Positions 16,347-25,633 of a stretch of DNA of 58,998 nucleotides are shown here, in pieces. This DNA comes from an uncultured Eubacteriales bacterium. GTDB lineage: Bacteria > Bacillota > Clostridia > UBA1381. Location of the stretch: contig CAJKHT010000006.1 in NCBI GenBank assembly GCA_905199755.1, positions 1 through 58,998 of the forward strand, written 5' to 3'. Position 1 is the first letter of the stretch. Every line of letters begins with the position of its first letter. The notes beneath the pieces are model-generated. The model worked only from the letters and a program-made list of their open reading frames with translations. It was not told the origin of the DNA and made no database searches. Both the position numbers and the translations under genes were made by a program.

Positions 16347-17870
16347 TTATCTTATCATTTTCACAATCTCCTCCGATTTCACCGCCCCAGTCAGCAATAT
16401 AACGAGCATATATGCCGTACACCCTGCGGCGCATACCGCAAAAAGTCCGAGCGTACCGTTAAATGCGCACAGAGGCTCTTTTGCAAGGCGGATTACCGCA
16501 TACATTGCCGCCGCCGCTGCGGCAGGCTTTATAATTATTGACATTATATCATATTTTAAACACAAAAATTTACCGGCTGCGGCAAAATTTATCGTCATTA
16601 CAATCAGATAGCTTATATCCATAGCCAGCACCTCGCCGTACATATTAAATTCGGGCATGCCGGTTAGTATATAGCTTACGGCAAGCTTAATCAGAGAGCC
16701 TATAAACATATATATAATAGGTGCCGTTATATGCCCTGCCGCCTGCATTACCGCCGCGGTTATCTGCGATACGCACAGCATTACCACGCACGGCGCGGCG
16801 AGCTTCAGCATGTACGCCGATGCGTCATTGCCGAATAAAAGCGTCAGTATTTCGGACGGCAGCATATACATAACCACCGCAAACGGCACCGACAGATATA
16901 TTGTGAGCCGTATTCCGCTCAGAGCCGCTTTTCTTGCGCGGATACCGTTATCCGCAGCCAGAGCGCCCGATATAACGGGCAGAATACTTACACCCAGCGT
17001 TGCAAGTATTCCTGCCGGAAGATGAAAAACCGTCAGCGCATAGCCCGTGTATGCTCCGTAGAGATAGCGTGCCTTGTCGGCGCACAGCCCGGCGTCGAGC
17101 AGACGCATTCTCACCACCGCGGTATCGGCAAAGGAAATCACATTCGACAATACCGCCGCACAAAGTATCGGTGCGGCAATATGCATAAGCTCCGATGCCG
17201 TCTGACGCCTTTCGCCGCGTTCATAATAAAGCTTTTCGTGCCGTGAGCCGAACATATACATGCCGCACAGCATCGCCGTTGCGACTATTTCGCCTGCCGT
17301 CACTCCGAATATCGCACCTCCCGCCGTTGCCTCCGTACCGAGGCTCACAAGCGATGCGGCAAGCATGTATCCGGCGGCAAGCTTGATTACGGCTTCAATC
17401 ACCTGCGAAACGGCGGTCGGTATCATGTTTGATGCGCCCTGGTAGTAGCTTTTGCAGCCTGTTCCCAAAGCAACAAAAAACACAGACGGCGAAATGCACT
17501 TTATGGCAATCACGGCTTTTTCCTCTTTCATTAAGGCGGCAAAAAACTCCGCTCCGGCATATAATATTATACTTCCCAAAGCTCCGGCAGCCGCAAGGAT
17601 AAGTGTTGCCGTGCGCACAATATTGTGTGCATGGCGCGTATTAGAGCATGACAGCGCCTCGGATACATTCTTTGACACCGCCGGGGGAAAGCCCGAAATT
17701 ATAAAGGTCAGAATCATTATATAAACCTGGAACGCCACGTTAAATACAGCCATTCCCTCCTCATGCAGTATGTATGTGAGCGGAATTTTAAACACCGCCC
17801 CGAGAATTTTTGAAACGGCATTCGCCGCCATAAGTATTGCCGCACCGGCAACAAAGCTCTGCTTTTTCAT
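16347..17870 (-). CDS. Polysaccharide/lipid flippase of the MOP superfamily (SpoVB/YabM-like)
   Basis: A 507-residue protein with about 14 membrane segments, of the oligosaccharidyl-lipid flippase family that includes SpoVB, YabM and MurJ-type proteins. The N terminus MKKQSFVAGAAILMAANAVSK followed by KILGAVFKIPLTYIL is characteristic of SpoVB-like members. In B. subtilis yabM (murJ-like/spoVB-like) heads the same gene order, so the name YabM is favoured by synteny, but SpoVB function cannot be excluded. The gene is divergent from aroA. Confidence 0.88.
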   Translation of the reverse strand: MKKQSFVAGAAILMAANAVSKILGAVFKIPLTYILHEEGMAVFNVAFQVYIMILTFIISGFPPAVSKNVSEALSCSNTRHAHNIVRTATLILAAAGALGSIILYAGAEFFAALMKEEKAVIAIKCISPSVFFVALGTGCKSYYQGASNMIPTAVSQVIEAVIKLAAGYMLAASLVSLGTEATAGGAIFGVTAGEIVATAMLCGMYMFGSRHEKLYYERGERRQTASELMHIAAPILCAAVLSNVISFADTAVVRMRLLDAGLCADKARYLYGAYTGYALTVFHLPAGILATLGVSILPVISGALAADNGIRARKAALSGIRLTIYLSVPFAVVMYMLPSEILTLLFGNDASAYMLKLAAPCVVMLCVSQITAAVMQAAGHITAPIIYMFIGSLIKLAVSYILTGMPEFNMYGEVLAMDISYLIVMTINFAAAGKFLCLKYDIMSIIIKPAAAAAAMYAVIRLAKEPLCAFNGTLGLFAVCAAGCTAYMLVILLTGAVKSEEIVKMIR

Positions 17871-17948
17871 AAATACTCCTTTCGGAAAGCATATACATCC
17901 GAAAATGTGAAATATGCATTTTTATGTAAAATTATTCATCGAAAAATA

Positions 17949-17977
17949 TTGTCATATTATTTTATTTATGATATAAT
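17949..17977 (+). promoter_or_regulatory. Sigma-A promoter of aroA
   Basis: TTGTCA (17949-17954), 17-base spacer, perfect TATAAT (17972-17977), with aroA starting 34 bases downstream behind AGAGG. Confidence 0.8.
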
Positions 17978-18010
17978 CATTTCAGAAATACATAACAGAG
18001 GTTAATTTAT

Positions 18011-19273
18011 ATGGAAATAAAAAAAATATACTCCGCAAACGGAGAACTGACCGTTCCGGGCGATAAATCGGTGTCGCACCGTGCGGTAATGCTCGGCGCG
18101 CTTGCCGAAGGCACTTCACGCATACGCGGATTTCTGCGCGGCGCGGACTGCCTTTCTACAATAGACTGTTTCAGAAATCTCGGGATAAGCATAAGCGCCG
18201 AAAATGATGAAATAACGGTAACAGGCAAAGGACTTCACGGACTTTCGCCTTACGGCGGTACGCTTTACACCGGCAACAGCGGAACAACAACAAGACTTTT
18301 ATGCGGTATTCTCGCAGGTCAGCCGTTTAATTCGCACATAACGGGTGACGCTTCCATATGCAAGCGTCCCATGAAGCGTGTGACCGAGCCGCTGTCGCTT
18401 ATGGGTGCAAAAATAAACGGGATATACTGCCCTCTTGAAATAACCGGTACCAAGCTGCACGGAATTGACTATAAAATGCAGGTTGCCTCCGCACAGGTCA
18501 AAACCGCGCTTATCCTCGCCGGACTTTATGCCGACGGCAGGACGGTAATCCATGAAAAGGAGCAGTCGCGCAATCATACGGAGCTTATGCTCGGGGCAAT
18601 GGGTGCGGATATTGTGTCCGACGGAATAAACATTACGGTCACTCCCGGAAAGGAGCTTGAAGCCATAGATATTGATATTCCCGGAGATATTTCATCTGCG
18701 GCATTTTTCCTTGTTCTCGGAGCCGTAATGCCCAATTCCTGCATTACGGTAAAAAATGTGGGAATAAACGACACCCGAACGGGAATTATAGATGTACTGC
18801 GTGACATGGGAGCAAAAATCACTTTGGAAAACATACGCAGTTGCTCGGGTGAAAAGGCGGCGGATATAACGGTAGCTTCGTCGGCGCTTAAGGGTGTCAC
18901 CGTAGGCGGCGATATTATTCCGCGGCTTATAGACGAGCTGCCCGTAATTGCGGCGGCGGCGGTTTTTGCCGAGGGCAAAACGGTTATAAAGGACGCACAG
19001 GAGCTTAAAGTAAAGGAATCGGACAGAATTTCGGCTGTTGTAAACGAGTTTTCCAAAACGGGTGCAGACATCACGGGAACGGCGGACGGAATGATTATAA
19101 ACGGCGGCAAGCCTGTTCACGGTGCCGATTTCAAAACCTACGGCGACCACCGCATGGCGATGTGCCTAACGGTTCTCGCACAGCTTGCGGACGGTGTTTC
19201 GTCGCTTGATGATGAAAGCTGTGTAAATATATCCTACCCCTCATTTTTTACCGACTTTTATAAGCTTGGTTAA
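18011..19273 (+). CDS. aroA: 3-phosphoshikimate 1-carboxyvinyltransferase (EPSP synthase)
   Basis: Shikimate pathway step from shikimate-3-phosphate and PEP to EPSP. The 420-residue product has the first signature VPGDKSVSHRAVMLGALAEG (about 15-35), GNSGTTTRLLCGILAGQ (about 93-110), and the closing KESDRISAVVNEFSKTGAD and YGDHRMAMCLTVLAQLADG. The GNSGTTTRLL loop differs from the class I GNAGTAMRPL and is of the class II type usual in Bacillota. It has its own promoter and is divergent from the flippase gene. Confidence 0.97.
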   Translation: MEIKKIYSANGELTVPGDKSVSHRAVMLGALAEGTSRIRGFLRGADCLSTIDCFRNLGISISAENDEITVTGKGLHGLSPYGGTLYTGNSGTTTRLLCGILAGQPFNSHITGDASICKRPMKRVTEPLSLMGAKINGIYCPLEITGTKLHGIDYKMQVASAQVKTALILAGLYADGRTVIHEKEQSRNHTELMLGAMGADIVSDGINITVTPGKELEAIDIDIPGDISSAAFFLVLGAVMPNSCITVKNVGINDTRTGIIDVLRDMGAKITLENIRSCSGEKAADITVASSALKGVTVGGDIIPRLIDELPVIAAAAVFAEGKTVIKDAQELKVKESDRISAVVNEFSKTGADITGTADGMIINGGKPVHGADFKTYGDHRMAMCLTVLAQLADGVSSLDDESCVNISYPSFFTDFYKLG

Positions 19274-19294
19274 ATTCCATTCAAGGAGATTTTA

Positions 19295-20920
19295 ATGAAA
19301 AAATTATTGTTTTTAATATCGTTGTTTTTGGTACTTGTACCGCTGTCCGCGTCTGCGGAGATTGATTACTCGCTGATGAACGCTCCGCTGCTTTTTGACG
19401 TCGAGCCTGTTATGACAGAGGCTTATGAAGAAAACGGCGATTTTTCGCTGTTTTCCTTTTCGCGCCCCGATACGGACGAGGAAATATATGAAAAATTCAA
19501 AACCGCACTCTCGCCCGACAATTTCAGCCTTGATAATATACAGACGATTACCGACGGTGAGAATACCGAATACGGCATTCCCGTAACATTTGCTTTCTCG
19601 GTAGCTTTAACCGATGAGGAAATAACCTCCGAAGAAACCAAAAAAGCTGCTATTTATTCTAAAATATATGAAAAATGCGGTGAAGTATATAACAATGTAC
19701 ATTTAAAGCTTTTCTCCAAAACCCCGGAGCTGTTTTATCTGACAAACGGATATGTATGGTTTTACTCATATTCCGAAAACAATGACAAAAAATTTTTTGT
19801 AACTGTTAAATACTGCATGCTGCTTTATAAGGATATGAACGGAATTGAAAATCCGTATTCCTCGGAGGAGGGCTTTGCACAGGTAAAAAGCATGTATGCC
19901 GAGCTTGTGTCGGAGCTTGACCGCATTGCCGATGAAATCCGTTTTGACGGCATGACTGATTTTGACAAGCTGCTGCTTGCTCATGATTATATCGCTTCGC
20001 ATTGTGCATACTACAAGGTTGAGGATTATTACGGTGATAATCTGTCCTATTCCGCTTACGGTGTTATTATAAACAAAAAGGCGGTGTGCCAGGGATATTC
20101 CTTTGCTTATGAGGCGATTTTAAGCCGCTTGGGATTTGATGATGTATTGTTTGTTGTTTCGGATTCGCTTAATCACGTGTGGAATCTTGTAAAGCTGGAC
20201 GGCAAGTGGTATAACATAGATGTCACCTGGGACGATCCCATGCAGATAAACTATGACATGAATAACCCCGATATGCAGCTTATCCGCCATAATTTCTTTC
20301 TCATATCGCAGGAAAAGAATCTCGCACTTCGTAACATTTCTGCGGATAACTGTGATTTCAAGCTTTGGGGAATAGGCGCCGGAATACTGGATTTGGCAAA
20401 CGATACATCATATGAAAGCGGTCTTATCATGAATACAATGTACTATTCTCTTCCTAACGGCGGATACTATACCCAACCCATGAACTGTATTGTAACATAT
20501 GACAAAGACAAAAGTATGTACAGATTAAGCTTATATCAGATGCATGACTCCGCACGCGCAGAATATACCGCTTATGTTTCCGATTTCGGCATTATGCCGT
20601 ATATTTTGTCACAGCCGATGCTTGCGGATAATTCCGAGGTTAAAACACCGAGTGATTTTTCGCAGGAGTCAAAATTTTCGTTAATTCACACGGATATTCC
20701 GCCCGAGAAATCGCCGGACGAGCTTAGTGCATATACGGTGTTTTATGATAATTACGGCAGATGTATTGCAGTGAGGGAGGTTAACCTTAAGATTAAATAT
20801 TACGGCATCAAAAACACTGTGCCGGCACAGGAGGTACCTCCCAATGCGGCATCGGCAAAAATTCTTGTTATCTCCGCAAACGGTAAGCCTTATGCAAATT
20901 TTGCTTATGTTATTAAATAA
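19295..20920 (+). CDS. Secreted transglutaminase-like domain protein
   Basis: A 541-residue exported protein with a signal peptide (MKKLLFLISLFLVLVPLSAS, cleavage after SASA likely). In the middle is a transglutaminase/protease-like fold: the Cys of KAVCQGYSFAYEAILSRLGF (about residue 268), the His of SLNHVWNLVKLDGKWYNIDV, and the Asp of DVTWDDP. That is the Cys-His-Asp triad order. The C-terminal third is beta-rich and unassigned. Proteins of this kind in Clostridia are presumed cell-envelope peptidases or cross-linkers; no substrate can be inferred. It follows aroA by 21 bases with AAGGAG before the ATG. Confidence 0.85.
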   Translation: MKKLLFLISLFLVLVPLSASAEIDYSLMNAPLLFDVEPVMTEAYEENGDFSLFSFSRPDTDEEIYEKFKTALSPDNFSLDNIQTITDGENTEYGIPVTFAFSVALTDEEITSEETKKAAIYSKIYEKCGEVYNNVHLKLFSKTPELFYLTNGYVWFYSYSENNDKKFFVTVKYCMLLYKDMNGIENPYSSEEGFAQVKSMYAELVSELDRIADEIRFDGMTDFDKLLLAHDYIASHCAYYKVEDYYGDNLSYSAYGVIINKKAVCQGYSFAYEAILSRLGFDDVLFVVSDSLNHVWNLVKLDGKWYNIDVTWDDPMQINYDMNNPDMQLIRHNFFLISQEKNLALRNISADNCDFKLWGIGAGILDLANDTSYESGLIMNTMYYSLPNGGYYTQPMNCIVTYDKDKSMYRLSLYQMHDSARAEYTAYVSDFGIMPYILSQPMLADNSEVKTPSDFSQESKFSLIHTDIPPEKSPDELSAYTVFYDNYGRCIAVREVNLKIKYYGIKNTVPAQEVPPNAASAKILVISANGKPYANFAYVIK

Positions 20921-20959
20921 AACAACCGCGGCTTTAAAAAAAGCCGCGATTGTTTTATT
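20917..20959. terminator. Bidirectional terminator between convergent genes
   Basis: A near-perfect 18-base stem (ATAAAACAA, one mismatch, CGCGGCTT and its complement) with A/T flanks on both sides lies between the transglutaminase gene and the ABC exporter. The exporter's stop codon is inside the right arm. Confidence 0.85.
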
Positions 20960-22769
20960 CATGTGTATTCATTTCGTTTAGTGTTTTCAATTCATAGAAC
21001 TTGCCGTGCTTTTTCATAAGCTCGTCATATGTTCCCTGTTCCACACATTCTCCGTTTTCCATAACCACTATTTTATTTGCATCGCGTATTGTCGAGAGCC
21101 TGTGTGCCACAATAAAGGTTGTTCTGCCTTTTATCAGACTTGACATTGCCTGCTGAACATGATATTCGGAAATATTATCGAGAGCGGAGGTTGCCTCGTC
21201 GAGAATAATTATTCTCGGATCGCGCATAAGCGCCCGTGCAATGGATATTCTCTGCTTCTGACCGCCCGAAAGATTGCCGCCGTGTTCCTCAACCATTGTG
21301 TTTATGCCGTCGGGCAGCTTATCGGTAAATTCGCGTATATTGGCAAGCTCGATTACCTGCTCCAGCTTTTTCTCCGAGTATTTTGCCAGACCGTAGACAA
21401 TATTTTCCTTTATTGTTCCGCTGAACAGAATACTGTTTTGCGGCACGACCGCCAGAAAATGACGGTAATCCTGCAAATTCAGCATTTCTATCGGTTTTCC
21501 GTCTATATCTATTTCTCCCTCCGTTGCATGGAGGAAGCCGATTATCATATTCATAACCGTCGATTTTCCCGAGCCGGACGCGCCGACAAATGCCACGCAG
21601 TCTCCGGGTTCGACATCGAGCGATAAATTCTTTACAACCGTTTTATCCCCGGACGGATATTTATAGGAAACATTTTTAAACTGCACCGTTCCGTGTACAT
21701 AGCGAAGTCTGATTTTTCCGTCGTTGTTTTCTATGTTATCCGAAATCATAATTTCGGATACGGATTTGATTGATTCCGCACCCTTTGCAAATTCGGGATA
21801 AATATTAAGCAGAGACTGTATATTTCCCGTTATCGTGTTGAAATATGCCTGAAACAGCACAACATCGCCGACGGACAGCTTTCCTATATATGCCATATAC
21901 CCCGTAAACACCAGACACACCGCACTCATTATATTGCCGACAACCCATGCCCATGAGCCGAACTGCGCCTGAGAATGGTCAAGCAGAATACCTGCATTCT
22001 TCATGCTTTGCAGGCTTGCCTCCATTTTGTGGATTTCCGTATTTTCCAGTCCGTGAGCCTTTGTCACGGGTATCATTTCAAGCATGGTTGTTATTTTGCT
22101 GGAAACATTTTCGGACTCCTTGCGGAACACATAGTTGTCCTTTTGCATTTTCTTGCGGAACATTCTCACAACCATTACGTTCACCGGAATAATAACCGCA
22201 AAAAACGCCGTTACAATCAGGCTCTTTTTCACCGTTACCCCCACCGTAACAAGTATGGTTATAACACACGGAATAAGGCTGAACAGCAGCTGTCGCAGCA
22301 GCTGCTCGATTGATTCTATATCGCGCAGGAATTTTGACTGGAGCGCACCTGTTTTCAGCTCCTGATGATATGTAATGGAAAGCTGCTGCAGCTTTCTTAC
22401 AAGCGAGCTCCTCAGCCCTGCGCCTATTCCCCTGAGCGCACGGCTTGTATAGTTTACGTAAAGCACGTGTGTAACGAGATTCTGAACGATAAGCAGCATA
22501 AGCACCGCTCCGTTTATGAATAAGCTGCTCAGCGCATGGCTTTCTGGATTGGTTGCAATGTCTATAACATTTGCGGTAATTATCGGAATTACCCATACCG
22601 CACAATGCTTTACAATGAACAGCAGTGTGGAGCAGATAAACTCGGCAATGTTGGATTTCAAAAGACTTTTCAGCAGCTTTGATGTTATCTTGTCATCATT
22701 TTTTGCACCCTCAAAAAAGCTGTTGTAATCCGGCAGACAATTGTCCTTTTTTGTTCGCTTTTTATTCAT
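20955..22769 (-). CDS. ABC exporter, fused permease and ATPase (type IV/MsbA-like)
   Basis: A 604-residue half-transporter. The transmembrane domain (about 50-330) has six segments. The ATPase (about 365-600) shows Walker A GASGSGKST, the Q-loop VVPQNSILFSG, the signature LSGGQKQRISIARALM, Walker B RIIILDEATSAL, and the H-loop FIVAHRLST. It would act as a homodimer exporting lipids, peptides or drugs; the substrate is unknown. The frame extends to 22832, but GGGGG lies before the ATG at 22769 and the extension overlaps the promoter -10 region, so the shorter start is chosen. Single gene with its own promoter. Confidence 0.92.
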   Translation of the reverse strand: MNKKRTKKDNCLPDYNSFFEGAKNDDKITSKLLKSLLKSNIAEFICSTLLFIVKHCAVWVIPIITANVIDIATNPESHALSSLFINGAVLMLLIVQNLVTHVLYVNYTSRALRGIGAGLRSSLVRKLQQLSITYHQELKTGALQSKFLRDIESIEQLLRQLLFSLIPCVITILVTVGVTVKKSLIVTAFFAVIIPVNVMVVRMFRKKMQKDNYVFRKESENVSSKITTMLEMIPVTKAHGLENTEIHKMEASLQSMKNAGILLDHSQAQFGSWAWVVGNIMSAVCLVFTGYMAYIGKLSVGDVVLFQAYFNTITGNIQSLLNIYPEFAKGAESIKSVSEIMISDNIENNDGKIRLRYVHGTVQFKNVSYKYPSGDKTVVKNLSLDVEPGDCVAFVGASGSGKSTVMNMIIGFLHATEGEIDIDGKPIEMLNLQDYRHFLAVVPQNSILFSGTIKENIVYGLAKYSEKKLEQVIELANIREFTDKLPDGINTMVEEHGGNLSGGQKQRISIARALMRDPRIIILDEATSALDNISEYHVQQAMSSLIKGRTTFIVAHRLSTIRDANKIVVMENGECVEQGTYDELMKKHGKFYELKTLNEMNTHE

Positions 22770-22823
22770 GGCAATACCCCCATGTCCTTTTCGGACCGCC
22801 CGTATCCGGGCAAATTTTATGAC

Positions 22824-22852
22824 ATTATACACCGATATATTTCTTTTGTCAA
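22824..22852 (-). promoter_or_regulatory. Sigma-A promoter of the ABC exporter
   Basis: Minus-strand TTGACA (22847-22852), 17-base spacer, perfect TATAAT (22824-22829). Confidence 0.85.
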
Positions 22853-22881
22853 TCCCTATTTTAAAATTTATTTTATATATT

Positions 22882-22920
22882 TAAAAAGAGGCTTTGGCAT
22901 TACACCAAAACCTCTTTTTA
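22882..22920 (-). terminator. Terminator downstream of uppP
   Basis: Stem AAAAAGAGG(C)TTTGG pairing with CCAAAACCTCTTTTT around a 7-base loop, just after the uppP stop codon. Confidence 0.8.
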
Positions 22921-22938
22921 ACTTATACGGCCGCTCAG

Positions 22939-23748
22939 CTAAAAAATCATAAAGTACAGTATCACAACCGCGCCGAGAATAATTCTGTAATAGCCGAACA
23001 CCTTAAAATCGTGACGGCGGACATAATCCACCAAAAACTTAACGGCAAGCATTGATACTATGTATGCCACCGCCATTCCTATCAGCAGCAGTCCCCATTC
23101 GCCGCCCGTCATTGCATAATCGTTTGTTACGATTTTCAAAAGACTTACTCCGAACATTACGGGTATTGCCAGGAAAAATGAAAACTCCGCCGCAAGCTCT
23201 CTTGAACAGCCGATTATTATAGCGCCCAGAATTGTCGCACCCGAGCGCGATGTACCGGGAACAATCGACAGTACCTGAAACAAGCCTATCAGCAATGCGG
23301 TTTTGTATGACATTTGGTTCATTTCGGTTATTTTCGCGCTTTTGTTTCTGCGTTCAACAAAAATAAACGCTATACCGTATACAATAAGCATCGCTCCGAC
23401 AACAAGCGGAACCGAAATCATATCCATGTACTTGTCAAACAGCAGACCTATTACCGCCGCCGGCAGACACGCGACTATTACCTTAAACCACATCTGCCAT
23501 GTATCTTTTTTCTCCTCACTCGATTTTGACGGAGAAAACGGATTTAATTTTCTGAAATACAGCGTTGCGATTGCAAGTATTGCGCCGAGCTGTATAACAT
23601 ATAAAAATATCTGTGAGCCGAAAAAGCCGTTTTCGGTTTTCATGAACTCATTAAACAGAATCATGTGTCCCGTACTGCTTATCGGCAGCCATTCCGTTAT
23701 ACCCTCAACAATACCGAGAGCAACGGATTTAATTATATCAATAAACAC
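22939..23748 (-). CDS. uppP: Undecaprenyl-diphosphatase (bacitracin resistance type)
   Basis: Membrane phosphatase recycling undecaprenyl pyrophosphate for wall synthesis. It has about eight hydrophobic segments, the catalytic ILGIVEG-type motif GIVEGITEWLPISSTGHM, and PGTSRSGATILGAIIIG (the PGxSRSG motif). The frame extends to a TTG at 23790, but the GTG at 23748 is preferred: it follows AGGGAG, leaves a 17-base gap to the upstream gene instead of an overlap, and gives the family N terminus (VFIDIIKSVALGIVEG). That gives 269 residues, the family's normal length. Confidence 0.93.
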   Translation of the reverse strand: MFIDIIKSVALGIVEGITEWLPISSTGHMILFNEFMKTENGFFGSQIFLYVIQLGAILAIATLYFRKLNPFSPSKSSEEKKDTWQMWFKVIVACLPAAVIGLLFDKYMDMISVPLVVGAMLIVYGIAFIFVERRNKSAKITEMNQMSYKTALLIGLFQVLSIVPGTSRSGATILGAIIIGCSRELAAEFSFFLAIPVMFGVSLLKIVTNDYAMTGGEWGLLLIGMAVAYIVSMLAVKFLVDYVRRHDFKVFGYYRIILGAVVILYFMIF

Positions 23749-23765
23749 TTTGTTAATGCTCCCTG

Positions 23766-24389
23766 TTATCTCTTCATTTTTGCCGCACAATCCGCAATGA
23801 TTGCCGCAACATTGTCTATACCGATTTTTTCGACATCAAGACACATATTGTAATTTGTCATAACGCCCCAGTCCTTACCGGTGTAATACTCATAGTAATG
23901 ACGGCGGCGCTTATCCGCGCGGACTATGGCATCGCGCGCCTTTACGCGCGTAATTTCCATTTCGTTCATCACATGCTGAATACGGTACTCCTGCGATGCA
24001 TATATAAAGACGCTTAAAACATCGACATTTTCCTCATGCTCCAATGCATAATCGGCACATCTGCCGACTATTACGCAGTCCTCCTTTGCTATTTCCTTTA
24101 TAACCTCGGTCTGTGCAATAAACAGCTTATCGTTTATCGGCATGCTATACTGTGCCGGGAGTCCGAGTCCGCGCATATTGCAGTTACCGCTGACTACAGA
24201 ATACAAAAAGCTGTTTGTGGCGCGTTCGTCAGCACTGTCAAGCGCATCCTTGCTTAAATTGCTCTTTTCCGCGGCAATCTCCACCAATTCCTTATCATAA
24301 AATTTAATCCCCAGAATTTCCGCAATCTTTTTTCCCGTCTCAATACCGGCTGCGCCGTACTGACGGCCTATTGTTATTACAAGTGACAT
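23766..24389 (-). CDS. Cytidylate kinase-like family protein (AAA_26)
   Basis: A 207-residue P-loop-type protein starting MSLVITIGRQYGAAGIETGK, the signature of the cytidylate-kinase-like AAA_26 family. It has FYDKELVEIAAEKSN and IVGRCADYALE; the closing region KARDAIVRADKRRRHYYEYY is also shared by that family. The P-loop (GRQYGAAGIETGK) departs from the canonical GxxxxGKT/S, as is usual in these paralogues, so true CMP kinase activity is uncertain. The true cmk is not in the window. Own promoter; uppP follows 17 bases downstream. Confidence 0.8.
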   Translation of the reverse strand: MSLVITIGRQYGAAGIETGKKIAEILGIKFYDKELVEIAAEKSNLSKDALDSADERATNSFLYSVVSGNCNMRGLGLPAQYSMPINDKLFIAQTEVIKEIAKEDCVIVGRCADYALEHEENVDVLSVFIYASQEYRIQHVMNEMEITRVKARDAIVRADKRRRHYYEYYTGKDWGVMTNYNMCLDVEKIGIDNVAAIIADCAAKMKR

Positions 24390-24426
24390 ATGTATTGACC
24401 CCTTTCATTGCATACTTGCTGTCTTT

Positions 24427-24455
24427 ATTATACAACATTTTCTCTCATTTTGCAA
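24427..24455 (-). promoter_or_regulatory. Sigma-A promoter of the cytidylate-kinase-like gene and uppP
   Basis: Minus-strand TTGCAA (24450-24455), 17-base spacer, perfect TATAAT (24427-24432). Confidence 0.8.
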
Positions 24456-24458
24456 TAA

Positions 24459-25001
24459 TCAGTTATACAGTTTTTTATAGCTGTCCCAGTTCTCATTCAC
24501 TTTTCTGACATAATGCCGTGTTTCGGGAAACGGTATATGATTAAGCGTCTCACCGTCCTTGCTGTAGCGCGAATCCCTGAGCCACGAATCCACATTGCCG
24601 CCGCCGGCATTGTATGCCGCAAGTGCGGTATCCACATTATGGTACTTGTCTATAAGGCTTTTCAGATAATAGCTGCCTATTCTTATATTTGTTTCCGGCG
24701 TATGCCAGTCATAATCCTTAAGTCCCATTTTCTTTGCATTCCATTCGGCGGTTTCCTCCGTCAGCTGCATAAGCCCGTATGCATAATCGGACTGTGCCTC
24801 CGGCACATAATTGCTTTCAACCTTTATCACCGCCATAACAAGACACGGATCAAGGTTATTCTGTGCTGCATATTTCGATATGTATTCACTGTAGGCGACG
24901 GGGTATCCCGATTTTTTCCCCGTATTATATCCGCTTATCATTCCCATAATCGCCACCAAAGCAACAAACGCAATAAGCAGCAGCTTGAAAAATCTTTTCA
25001 C
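24459..25001 (-). CDS. Lytic transglycosylase (SLT domain)
   Basis: A 180-residue exported or membrane-anchored murein lytic transglycosylase. An N-terminal membrane/signal segment (about 5-24) is followed by the SLT core with the catalytic Glu in VMAVIKVESNYVPEAQ (about residue 63). Further motifs are AYGLMQLTEETAEW, NIRIGSYYLKSLID and VDTALAAYNAGGGNVD. The closing FPETRHYVRKVNENWDSYKK is the usual end of this family. It starts 3 bases after the coaE stop codon. Confidence 0.93.
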   Translation of the reverse strand: MKRFFKLLLIAFVALVAIMGMISGYNTGKKSGYPVAYSEYISKYAAQNNLDPCLVMAVIKVESNYVPEAQSDYAYGLMQLTEETAEWNAKKMGLKDYDWHTPETNIRIGSYYLKSLIDKYHNVDTALAAYNAGGGNVDSWLRDSRYSKDGETLNHIPFPETRHYVRKVNENWDSYKKLYN

Positions 25002-25004
25002 CCG

Positions 25005-25601
25005 TTATACCTCGTTTTCATTTTTTATTTCGCTTATTATCCTCTCCGCCTGCGATTCAAGCTCTTTTACCGATGTATCGTTTCGTATAATATATTTTGA
25101 ATGTTCAATGTAGAAATCATCTCCGGGCTGTGCCGCAAGACGCTTTTTGGCGCTTTCGGCGGAAATATTGTCACGCGCCGTTATGCGCTTAATCCGCACC
25201 TCACGCTTTGCCGTTACGGAAACGATAAATGCGCACAGCTCCTCAACCTCACTGCCTATTATAACCGCACCGTCTATCGCCGCGATTTTTCCTTTGATTT
25301 CGGACAGCTGATTTTCTATATTAATCTTTATGTATTTATGTGTGATTTCATTCAGCTTTTTAAGCCTGCGTTCGTCCGAAAATGCAATATCCGCAAGCTT
25401 TTTTCGGTTTAAAGTACCGTCGCTTTGCAGAATTTCGCTGCCGAAGAAATCCGTCAGCTCATCAAGGCATCTTTCACCCGGCTCCGTCACCGCACGTGCC
25501 GCCTTATCCGCGTCAATCACAGGAATACCCGCCTTGCGGAATATATCGGAAACTGTTGTTTTGCCCGCTCCCGAGCCGCCCGTTATACCGAAAATAAGCA
25601 T
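25005..25601 (-). CDS. coaE: Dephospho-CoA kinase
   Basis: Last step of CoA synthesis, phosphorylating dephospho-CoA at the 3' ribose hydroxyl. The 198-residue product begins LIFGITGGSGAGKTTVS, with the P-loop GGSGAGKTT. It also has the CoA-domain motifs PVIDADKAARAVTEPG and KREVRIKRITARDNISAESA. The ATG at 25601 lies 7 bases from AGAGGTG; a GTG three codons earlier is too close to that site. Probably co-transcribed with the transglycosylase gene. Confidence 0.95.
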   Translation of the reverse strand: MLIFGITGGSGAGKTTVSDIFRKAGIPVIDADKAARAVTEPGERCLDELTDFFGSEILQSDGTLNRKKLADIAFSDERRLKKLNEITHKYIKINIENQLSEIKGKIAAIDGAVIIGSEVEELCAFIVSVTAKREVRIKRITARDNISAESAKKRLAAQPGDDFYIEHSKYIIRNDTSVKELESQAERIISEIKNENEV

Positions 25602-25633
25602 AAATACCACCTCTTATGTATCCGAAAAAGCCG

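Noticed and set aside
22770..22832. N-terminal extension of the ABC exporter
   Set aside because: It overlaps the predicted -10 box; the ATG at 22769 has a good GGGGG site.
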